Shown here: in pieces, positions 1-5,409 of the stretch
How the letters are laid out: every line of letters starts with the position of its first letter
Position numbering within the stretch: position 1 is the stretch's first letter
DNA from: Candidatus Poseidoniaceae archaeon
GTDB taxonomy: Archaea > Thermoplasmatota > Poseidoniia > Poseidoniales > Poseidoniaceae
Direction: 5' to 3'
DNA length: 7,393 nucleotides
NCBI GenBank assembly: GCA_013329925.1
Contig: DUJK01000074.1
Span: 2,978-10,370, forward strand
Position numbers and translations under genes: made by a program
The notes under the pieces: model-generated
Told to the model about the DNA's origin: nothing
The model's database searches: none
What the model saw: the letters and a program-made list of their open reading frames with translations, nothing else

Positions 1-1292
1 GATGATTCCATTTTTGCCTGCCATTGTAATCCTTCTGTTGTATTAAGCAGTAATTCATATTCCCAAATTATGTTATCGGGAAACTCATCTCCGTCTTCAT
101 CAACGATATTAACGTCCATTTCTGACCAACTAACAATTAACTTTTGGAATGGCGTCATGTTGTTATAATCATCATTTGCTAATGGCTCGACCCATGCTTC
201 AAAGCCAGCAATTATTGCTTCGGGGTGAATTGAAACCGATAATAGTGCGATGTTTCGAAGCACTGTTTGAACTGACTCGAACACCGCAGTATTATCTGCT
301 AAATTGTCTAATGCTGTTTCTAGTTCTTGCCACTCATTGCTGCCCAACATGGCATCGTAGGCTGCAGAGAAGTCTTCTGTTCCAGCGAATCTAGTGAAGT
401 TTTCGATTGGATCAAAAGACGATATATAATCTGCTACATCACTAAAATCGTTGATTGTTCTGGGAAGCGGGAATTCATTACCGTAGACAAATAATCCGGT
501 CAAAAAGGCCATTCCGGCATCGAGATCTGAGGATTCAAGAAACTCCATTAAAGCTTCAAGGAATTTAGCGCCTTCTACCATGTCATATCCAGGATTATTA
601 TATCCTGCAGAAAGCATGTTGTTCCACAATTGGGCGCTGCCGCCTAATCCTGAGCCGCGTGTTGCATCATCGACAAATTGTGTCCATCCGCCATTATTCG
701 TGCCTGATGAATTGAGATTGTCGAACACTGCTTTCATATCCATAGTTGGATTGGCTGAATCCCATGTATCGTCAATAGTTTGGAGAAGTTGTTCAATCTC
801 TGAAACTAATTTATCAGGAATCTGGGTTGGATTATCTGTTGCCGTTAAACCGCCTTCTTCCATGGAGATACTGGCACCATAAACTCCGCCAAGAGAATTG
901 ATAGGAACGGTATATGTTCCTGACCAAACCATGACTTCTTGAGAATCATCGTGATAACCGTCTGGTTGCATAACAAGAGTATCAATCACTACAGGGTTTT
1001 GGGGCGTTTCGCCTTGGGTTATGATTCCTATCGGGTCATTATCCGGATAATGGAGGATGTCGGCAGTCACTATTGTTGATGTTGTTTGAACATTTCCTGA
1101 GTGTCCTTTTGTATTGGCAAAAATTTCAATGGTATCGCCAACACTGGTGAATTTTGTCGTCACAAATCCATCGACGCTTATTGTGTCTTGATTGGTTGGA
1201 GAGGTGGCGTTTGGAGCAATATCGCTAGCAACTATTGGTTGTGCAGTCATCGTAATTAAAATCAAGATTAGCACAAAGGCCTTTTTACGCAT
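1..1292 (-). CDS. Large secreted protein of unknown function (3' part cut by the window edge)
   Basis: I do not recognise the family. The frame is open from the ATG at 1292 to the left edge, giving 430 residues without a stop. Residues 1-22 form a clear signal peptide: MRKK, a hydrophobic core (FVLILILITM), then a small-residue cleavage region near VAS, so the protein is exported. Residues about 35-155 look like a beta-sandwich of Ig or macroglobulin type (GDTIEIFANT, WSGTYTVP and GGVYGAS segments). Residues about 155-390 are rich in acidic and hydrophobic helices. Near residues 398-406 there is an acidic DEDGDEFPD loop resembling calcium-binding DxDxDG or thrombospondin-3-type motifs, suggesting a calcium-stabilised stalk or further domains beyond the edge. 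The start is supported by the signal peptide and by a TATA-like box 24 bases upstream. It follows the anchored protein at 1349-2380 by 56 bases and may have its own transcript. Confidence 0.85.
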   Translation of the reverse strand, partial: MRKKAFVLILILITMTAQPIVASDIAPNATSPTNQDTISVDGFVTTKFTSVGDTIEIFANTKGHSGNVQTTSTIVTADILHYPDNDPIGIITQGETPQNPVVIDTLVMQPDGYHDDSQEVMVWSGTYTVPINSLGGVYGASISMEEGGLTATDNPTQIPDKLVSEIEQLLQTIDDTWDSANPTMDMKAVFDNLNSSGTNNGGWTQFVDDATRGSGLGGSAQLWNNMLSAGYNNPGYDMVEGAKFLEALMEFLESSDLDAGMAFLTGLFVYGNEFPLPRTINDFSDVADYISSFDPIENFTRFAGTEDFSAAYDAMLGSNEWQELETALDNLADNTAVFESVQTVLRNIALLSVSIHPEAIIAGFEAWVEPLANDDYNNMTPFQKLIVSWSEMDVNIVDEDGDEFPDNIIWEYELLLNTTEGLQWQAKMES

Positions 1293-1311
1293 GATGGTGG
1301 TTTTACTAGGT

Positions 1312-1319
1312 ATTATAAA
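1312..1319 (-). promoter_or_regulatory. TATA-box-like promoter for the secreted protein
   Basis: On the minus strand this reads TTTATAAT, inside an A/T-rich 56-base gap. Its centre lies about 24 bases before the ATG at 1292, close to the 26-27 base TATA-to-start distance of archaeal promoters. Transcription would therefore begin at or within a few bases of the start codon (leaderless mRNA). No Shine-Dalgarno sequence is seen before that ATG, which fits. Confidence 0.5.
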
Positions 1320-1348
1320 TAACAATTGGCTTTTAAAACTTTCACCTA

Positions 1349-2380
1349 TCAAGCCACCAAACCAACAACCAATTCTCCATTGGTGTTTAGAATATTATAG
1401 AAGTCATGGCTCTCGGTCTGGATTTTTACTACTACGCTTCCATGTAATTTGATTTCGAATGTCGTTAAGCCAACTGCTGAAAACCACGCGGACAGGGGAC
1501 TTAGTGAACTGACGTTTGATGTTAGTTGATAGGTCGATGCTTGTTCTATGGCTGCGGTATTTGCCAACATGTAGGCGTTGTTATTGGCTAGTAGAAATTC
1601 AGTTGTGATTATTCCGTCGATAAGTGAAAAGTCTTGACTGGAAGAGGAGAGGGTAGAGATATCTTGCTCAATCCAATATGTTGGCTCTGCTATGGCTATT
1701 GGCGAAACAGCCTCATCAAAAGTGGCAATTAGTACCGCATCTGGTGCATTGCTTTTGCAAAGAAAACTATCTGGCAAGCAGGCTTGAATTAACTTAACTC
1801 CGTCCTCGGGCGTCTTGATTAGTAGTTCAGGGCCTGACCTTGATTCTATTCCTAGAGAAGTTTCAATAAAATTAGCATTTTCTGAGAGGCTCGGCAACCA
1901 TCTTGGCGGATTGTGATTGAGTATTAGCTCCCAGGAAGAGCCTACATCTCCAGCATTCCAGTTGAAGATAATTCTTTCTTGGTCAATGTAATCTGTGGAC
2001 GATTGATAGATCAAGTGGGTGAAGTTTAGTTCACCTTCTACTCTACCCTTTCTATCATCCATATCATATAATTCTGTGATTATTATCTCGCCTTGTAGAG
2101 TTACGCCTGTTATCTCAGCATTGCAATTTCTGCAGTCTTTTACCACAACTGGAAAACTTGTCAAATTTAAATTAGCCATCGCTCCAGTCTTGAAATCTTG
2201 AAGGCCAAAAGAGTCCATTGAGTCTCTAGTAGATAATTCAATAGTGCCCGATAATGCGGTTAAGTGAGACTCGCTTTGAGTCTCTTCTGATGAATAAAAG
2301 TATAATGAAGTTGCAGCAAAAACAACTATCAAAATGGCGAGCCATTCAAAAAAGCCATACTTAGAATGGTTTGCTTCCAC
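1349..2380 (-). CDS. Signal-anchored extracellular protein of unknown function
   Basis: I do not recognise the family (343 residues). A single hydrophobic segment at residues about 11-29 (WLAILIVVFAATSLYFY), with few charges before it and no clear cleavage site, suggests an N-terminal membrane anchor with about 310 residues outside the cell. The outer part is Ser/Thr/Asn-rich and probably beta-rich. It has two close cysteine pairs, C83/C86 (CRNC) and C201/C208, suitable for disulfides or metal binding. The start is GTG at 2380: no ATG, GTG or TTG occurs in frame between the preceding gene's TAA (2417-2419) and this codon, and the next methionine is residue 55, after the membrane segment. No good ribosome site is visible. 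It lies 36 bases behind the DHS-like gene and is probably co-transcribed with the polyamine genes, but nothing in it indicates a polyamine role. Confidence 0.75.
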   Translation of the reverse strand: MEANHSKYGFFEWLAILIVVFAATSLYFYSSEETQSESHLTALSGTIELSTRDSMDSFGLQDFKTGAMANLNLTSFPVVVKDCRNCNAEITGVTLQGEIIITELYDMDDRKGRVEGELNFTHLIYQSSTDYIDQERIIFNWNAGDVGSSWELILNHNPPRWLPSLSENANFIETSLGIESRSGPELLIKTPEDGVKLIQACLPDSFLCKSNAPDAVLIATFDEAVSPIAIAEPTYWIEQDISTLSSSSQDFSLIDGIITTEFLLANNNAYMLANTAAIEQASTYQLTSNVSSLSPLSAWFSAVGLTTFEIKLHGSVVVKIQTESHDFYNILNTNGELVVGLVA

Positions 2381-2416
2381 AGTCTTGCTAATTATTGCTA
2401 CTTCATGAGTCTTGCT
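2381..2416 (-). repeat. Short intergenic gap bounded by a 9-base direct repeat
   Basis: The 36-base gap between the DHS-like gene and the anchored protein begins and ends with the same 9 bases (AGCAAGACT on the minus strand, at 2408-2416 and 2381-2389), offset by 27 bases. One copy directly follows the TAA stop and the other directly precedes the GTG start. It may be the trace of a small duplication, or chance. Confidence 0.4.
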
Positions 2417-3376
2417 TTACATGTCAAGTAGATAGCCAAAAATTAGCGGTGCAACTATGGTTGCATCGCTTTCAATTACAAACTTTGGAGTTGCTGCAGA
2501 CAACTTTCCCCAGGTTATTTTCTCATTCGGTGGAGCACCTGAGTATCCTCCATAGGAAGTGCTAGATTCACTAATTTGACAGAACCACGACCATAGCGGT
2601 ACTGAACGTTGGAGATCTTGGTTAAGCATTGGCACCACACAAATGGGGAAGTCGCCAGCAATCCCGCCGCCAATTTGGAAGAATGCTAATTTTGTTTGTT
2701 GATTTTCGTACCATTTGGCCAAATTCGTCATGTAATTTATGCCGCTTAACACTGTACTGGGTTTGATTTTTGATTGTATCACATGAGAGGCAAAAATGTT
2801 GCCTAATGTCGAATCTTCCCAGCCTGGAACGAATAATGGAATTCCCATTTGTGCCGCAGCCATAACCCAACTATCCTGTGGGTTGCCCTCGACATTGAGT
2901 TCGCCGGATTGTAAAATTTCAAAAAAGAATTCATGAGGTAATTTGCCTTGATCATTATCGGAATAATTCTGCCAAAGCGGTAGCATCACTCGCTCGATTT
3001 CTCTAATCGCCGCTTCTTCGGGAATACAGACATCGGTAACTCGGTTTAGTTTGCGGTCAAGCAATTCAGTATCGTCTTTACTAGACAAGCTGCGCCAATC
3101 ATCAATCGATTCATATTTTGACGCAGCAACTAGTAGAAAGACGTCTTCCTCAAGATTTGCCCCGGTGCATGAAATGCCTGCAACAACGCCGCTTCTGATT
3201 AGTGGCGCTAGTGTTTTACCAAGCCTAGCGGTACTCATTGCTCCGGCTAAGGTGATGAATATTCGCCCGCCGTCCTGAGTAAATTGGGTCAATGATTGTG
3301 CTGATTTACTCAATTCACCAGCATTAAAATGATGATAATTTGTGTTGACGAACTCTCTGATGCTCAAATTATTCAC
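2417..3376 (-). CDS. Deoxyhypusine-synthase-family protein, bacterial DHS-like type (possible homospermidine synthase)
   Basis: Family assignment is secure. Residues 69-78 contain the NAD-site motif SCTGANLEED, residues 186-194 WEDSTLGNI, residues 235-243 QIGGGIAGD, and residues 289-292 WGKL carry the catalytic lysine K291; the ESDATIVAPL block follows. Length (319) is slightly below the human enzyme. DHS transfers the aminobutyl group of spermidine to a lysine of IF5A using NAD. Comparing from memory with human DHS, W289, K291 and E285 are kept, but spermidine ligands D243, H288 and D316 appear replaced (N193, the GD region near 240-242, Y278). This matches the bacterial DHS-like group, some members of which are homospermidine synthases, so no gene symbol is given. 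The longest frame starts at GTG 3376, overlapping the SpeD-fold gene by 8 bases, but a strong ribosome site favours TTG at 3367 (codon 4). Third gene of the polyamine operon. Confidence 0.9.
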   Translation of the reverse strand: MNNLSIREFVNTNYHHFNAGELSKSAQSLTQFTQDGGRIFITLAGAMSTARLGKTLAPLIRSGVVAGISCTGANLEEDVFLLVAASKYESIDDWRSLSSKDDTELLDRKLNRVTDVCIPEEAAIREIERVMLPLWQNYSDNDQGKLPHEFFFEILQSGELNVEGNPQDSWVMAAAQMGIPLFVPGWEDSTLGNIFASHVIQSKIKPSTVLSGINYMTNLAKWYENQQTKLAFFQIGGGIAGDFPICVVPMLNQDLQRSVPLWSWFCQISESSTSYGGYSGAPPNEKITWGKLSAATPKFVIESDATIVAPLIFGYLLDM

Positions 3377-3752
3377 CTCTATGCAAAAACCGATTAGCGG
3401 TTGTTCTTTGCTCTAATACTATGGTTGGCGATAATTGTCTTAATTGCTTGTCAATTTCGTCAACAATTGCTTCAGCATTAGTTCCGCCACAGGTAAAACA
3501 ATCAATCGCTAGCCAGCCTTTATCTGAATAACAATGAGCTGAAAAATGACTCTCATCGAGTAGAACTACTGCAGCAAATCCTGGCGGAGAAGTAACGCCA
3601 TCGAAAATTTCAATGTGTGAATGGACTCTTTTGGCAGCACTATTATCGATAGCAGATTCCATGAGTTTAAGCATGGTCTTTCCAAGCTCAAGGGTGCTTG
3701 AGAAAAAATCGGTGTAGTCGACCATTACATGAGATCCGTGTGCTTTTGACAT
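3369..3752 (-). CDS. speD: SpeD-fold pyruvoyl-dependent decarboxylase (AdoMet decarboxylase, or arginine/ornithine decarboxylase derived from it)
   Basis: This 127-residue protein has the length and motifs of prokaryotic class 1B S-adenosylmethionine decarboxylase. The self-cleavage site is LDESH, with cleavage expected between E67 and S68 so that S68 becomes the pyruvoyl cofactor. H73 (SAH) and C88 (CFTCGG) match the processing histidine and catalytic cysteine of the family. The N-terminal GSHVMVDY strand is also typical. AdoMet decarboxylase supplies the aminopropyl donor for spermidine. However, SpeD-fold enzymes that act on arginine (Sulfolobus) or ornithine are known, and motifs alone do not separate these. 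There is no spermidine synthase gene in the window, and the neighbours are an agmatinase and a DHS-like protein, so arginine is a serious alternative. ATG at 3752 is preceded by a G6 tract 6 bases upstream. It lies 28 bases behind the agmatinase. Confidence 0.88.
   Translation of the reverse strand: MSKAHGSHVMVDYTDFFSSTLELGKTMLKLMESAIDNSAAKRVHSHIEIFDGVTSPPGFAAVVLLDESHFSAHCYSDKGWLAIDCFTCGGTNAEAIVDEIDKQLRQLSPTIVLEQRTTANRFLHRGE
3373..3379 (-). promoter_or_regulatory. Strong Shine-Dalgarno site for the DHS-like gene inside the end of speD
   Basis: The minus strand reads GAGGTGA, fully complementary to the usual archaeal 16S 3' end (UCACCUCC). It sits in the last codons of the SpeD-fold gene and contains the GTG (3374-3376) that would otherwise be the longest start. 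Five bases downstream is an in-frame TTG at 3365-3367, one base after the speD TAA (3369-3371). This argues that translation starts at TTG and is coupled to termination of speD. Confidence 0.5.
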
Positions 3753-3758
3753 TATGTT

Positions 3759-3764
3759 CCCCCC
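3759..3764 (-). promoter_or_regulatory. G-rich ribosome binding site of the SpeD-fold gene
   Basis: Six consecutive G residues on the minus strand end 6 bases before the ATG at 3752, in the 28-base gap after the agmatinase gene. Pairing with the CCUCC anti-Shine-Dalgarno would use one G-U pair. A similar G5 tract stands at the same distance before the ATG at 4944. Confidence 0.45.
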
Positions 3765-3780
3765 GTATTAATTTCTAAAT

Positions 3781-4779
3781 TTATAGATTTTGAAAGTATG
3801 AAGTGGATGGTCGTGACTGGTTAATACCACTGCCTGCGCTAGTCTGCTTGACCCAATTGCCTAGCCTTCTAGCATTGATGTGGTGAACAATCCCTTTGGT
3901 AGCCAACATAGCCGCAGTAAATTGGGTCAGTGGTGTATCTTTCTGTGGCACTATCTCATTTACATCCATACTAATTACAACACCTTTACTAGATGAAAAC
4001 AATGCTTGAATTGTTTCAACAGTTTGCCAAAATGTGAGCCCCCCTGGCACGGGCGTACCGGTTGCTGGAACTAGACTACCATCTAAGCCATCAATGTCGA
4101 TAGTAAGGTGTATTGGCCCTTCAATCTGGCTAATTTCATCAAGCCAATTATTCCACTTAGAATCTTTAGATTGTTGAATTTCAGACGCGAAATAGGTGGT
4201 TATTTTCTCGTCATTTTGAATACGATTGTATTCGAGTTGTGAAAATGCCCTCACTCCGACTTGAAATAAATGCTTGAGTCCAAAGTCCATTGCTCTAGAT
4301 GCTGCGCAGGCATGGGAAAAGGCCTCTCCGCCAAGTTCTTCTCGTAGATCTGCATGAGCATCAATCTGTACGATTGTTAGTTTTGAAAAATCTCCGTTAA
4401 CTAGGGGGTGGTTGCCCGCGGCATGAACTAATGCAGGCAATATACCGTGCTCTCCACCCAAAATTACTGGGAACGCTTCGCCATCATACCAAGGTGAAAG
4501 ATAATTAGAAATCCCATCCAGTTGTTGCGCTAAATTATTGCCTTTGCCGTCCCATGGCGGCGCCGTACTAATGCGCTGACCTGCTGGTAGATCTTCACCA
4601 AGCAACGGGTCAAATAACTCAACCTGGCCGCTTGCCTCAACACATGCTGAAGGGCCTTCTGCCGTTCCTTGACCGTAGGATGTAGTCAATTCATATGGCA
4701 CAGATAACACAACAATGTCGGGCTGGCCATCAGGTTTGGCAAGCCCCAGAAAATTGCCCTCAACAAACTCTTCTGCCAC
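3781..4779 (-). CDS. speB: Agmatinase-family ureohydrolase
   Basis: Manganese-dependent ureohydrolase of the arginase/agmatinase superfamily (332 residues), expected to split agmatine into putrescine and urea in the cytoplasm. The metal ligands are all present: H111 in GGEHG, D140, H142 and D144 in DAHAD, D228 and D230 in DIDGLD. SHACA (155-159) and the TGTPVPGGLT block (240-249) are the other conserved elements. The usual Pro after DGLD is Gly (G234), a small deviation. Agmatinase is preferred over arginase or formimidoylglutamase because of the neighbouring polyamine genes, but an aminopropylagmatine ureohydrolase is equally possible in an archaeon. The start is GTG at 4779: the frame is closed by TAA at 4798-4800 and has no other start codon between. 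First gene of the leftward operon, facing the divergent promoter region. Confidence 0.88.
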   Translation of the reverse strand: MAEEFVEGNFLGLAKPDGQPDIVVLSVPYELTTSYGQGTAEGPSACVEASGQVELFDPLLGEDLPAGQRISTAPPWDGKGNNLAQQLDGISNYLSPWYDGEAFPVILGGEHGILPALVHAAGNHPLVNGDFSKLTIVQIDAHADLREELGGEAFSHACAASRAMDFGLKHLFQVGVRAFSQLEYNRIQNDEKITTYFASEIQQSKDSKWNNWLDEISQIEGPIHLTIDIDGLDGSLVPATGTPVPGGLTFWQTVETIQALFSSSKGVVISMDVNEIVPQKDTPLTQFTAAMLATKGIVHHINARRLGNWVKQTSAGSGINQSRPSTSYFQNL

Positions 4780-4865
4780 AAACCCTGCTGAATGATTTTA
4801 GTATTGAGGGTTTGGTGTAATTTTACGGCTGGTTTTTCCAGATTACAGTAAAAAATAGCCAAAAT

Positions 4866-4891
4866 CACCGATGATTTAATATGGGTCGGTG
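4866..4891. repeat. Inverted repeat CACCGA/TCGGTG flanking a TATA box, possible operator
   Basis: CACCGA at 4866-4871 and TCGGTG at 4886-4891 are exact reverse complements, with centres 20 bases apart (about two helix turns). The plus-strand TATA-like TTTAATAT lies between them. A dimeric regulator bound here would block TBP, so this is a candidate operator; arms of six bases could also arise by chance. Confidence 0.3.
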
Positions 4892-4931
4892 TACAATATA
4901 ACTAATGTTCTCGGGTACAAAGTTCGGGGGC

Positions 4932-4936
4932 GGGGG
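4932..4936 (+). promoter_or_regulatory. G-rich ribosome binding site favouring the ATG at 4944
   Basis: Two G5 tracts (4926-4930 and 4932-4936, separated by one C) precede ATG 4944; the second ends 7 bases before it. If the upstream ATG at 4905 were used, these tracts would encode the odd stretch FGGGGF. The spacing resembles the G6 tract before the SpeD-fold gene. Confidence 0.4.
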
Positions 4937-4943
4937 TTTTCAA

Positions 4944-5366
4944 ATGAGCATGACACTAAGCGATTTAACGAAAGCAATTCAACAGGCTGTTGACTTAGAA
5001 ATGGAAGACGAGGTGGCTCAAGGAATGGCTGAACACGCACTAGGATTTTTCGGATTCTACAATAGAATAATAGACAATGCGCTAGAACCTACTGATAGAA
5101 ACCTGTTTTACATGTTTCAAGATGTTAACCTTCTAACCACAGAAAGCGAAGAGACAACATTGTGGGATGGCAGAGAATGGCGTATTCACTATTGGAAATT
5201 TAAGCCAGACCTCAGAGAAAGTGTTGAGGCTTACATGCAGAGAAGCAAGAAGACTGAGGATATCGATCCATATGGCGATGTTTACTCCAGCGGTGATGCT
5301 GGACAGATTTGGACTAGGGAATCAGAGAAAGTTGTCAACCCTAATGCGTTTACTAGCGACTGGTGA
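4944..5366 (+). CDS. Small conserved archaeal protein, possible winged-helix fold (DUF6015-like)
   Basis: A 140-residue soluble protein with no signal peptide or membrane segment. The N-terminal half is helical (LSDLTKAIQQAV, then a second helix around 21-34). The central block, residues 54-83 (LFYMFQDVNLL, an EETTL strand, then a DGREWRIHYW hairpin), reads like a helix followed by a beta wing. The acidic C-terminus after about residue 100 looks disordered. The block HALGFFGFYNRIIDN...FYM and REWRIHYW recalls an uncharacterised Thermoplasmata/Euryarchaeota family I remember as DUF6015; this is from memory and moderate. The start is uncertain: ATG 4944 has a G-rich ribosome site, while ATG 4905 would add 13 residues and sits at leaderless distance from a TATA box. 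Divergent orientation from the polyamine operon makes a regulatory role conceivable but unproven. Confidence 0.78.
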   Translation: MSMTLSDLTKAIQQAVDLEMEDEVAQGMAEHALGFFGFYNRIIDNALEPTDRNLFYMFQDVNLLTTESEETTLWDGREWRIHYWKFKPDLRESVEAYMQRSKKTEDIDPYGDVYSSGDAGQIWTRESEKVVNPNAFTSDW

Positions 5367-5386
5367 AGTAAACAGTTAGGCAAGCG

Positions 5387-5398
5387 TTTTTGTTGTTT
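5387..5398 (+). terminator. Possible T-rich archaeal terminator
   Basis: TTTTTGTTGTTT lies about 20 bases after the stop of the small protein, in the 43-base gap before the carboxypeptidase gene. Archaeal termination often uses oligo-T without a hairpin. The tract is short and interrupted, so read-through is likely. Confidence 0.25.
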
Positions 5399-5409
5399 AA
5401 TGGCTAGGG

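Larger units (their letters stand above)
4780..4943. promoter_or_regulatory. Divergent promoter region between the polyamine operon and the plus-strand genes
   Basis: This is the longest non-coding stretch and the only place where transcription diverges. For the plus strand, TTTAATAT (4875-4882) is centred 26-27 bases before the ATG at 4905, and AATATAA (4895-4901) is centred about 26 bases before position 4924. For the minus strand only a weak box (TACTAAAA, 4796-4803) is seen about 20 bases before the GTG at 4779. A 6-base inverted repeat surrounds the first TATA box. Confidence 0.55.

Noticed and set aside
149..882. Plus-strand open frames at 149-394 and 580-882
   Set aside because: They lie antisense to a continuous 430-residue minus-strand frame with a signal peptide, and their translations have no domain-like pattern.
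1192..1452. Plus-strand open frame across the 1293-1348 gap
   Set aside because: It overlaps the ends of two minus-strand genes and the TATA box; the hydrophobic content is an antisense echo of the signal peptide.
2622..2870. Minus-strand frame inside the DHS-like gene
   Set aside because: It is an out-of-frame reading of a gene with clear family motifs.
4686..4868. Minus-strand 60-residue frame overlapping the agmatinase start
   Set aside because: It is out of frame with the agmatinase, lacks a ribosome site and has no recognisable features.
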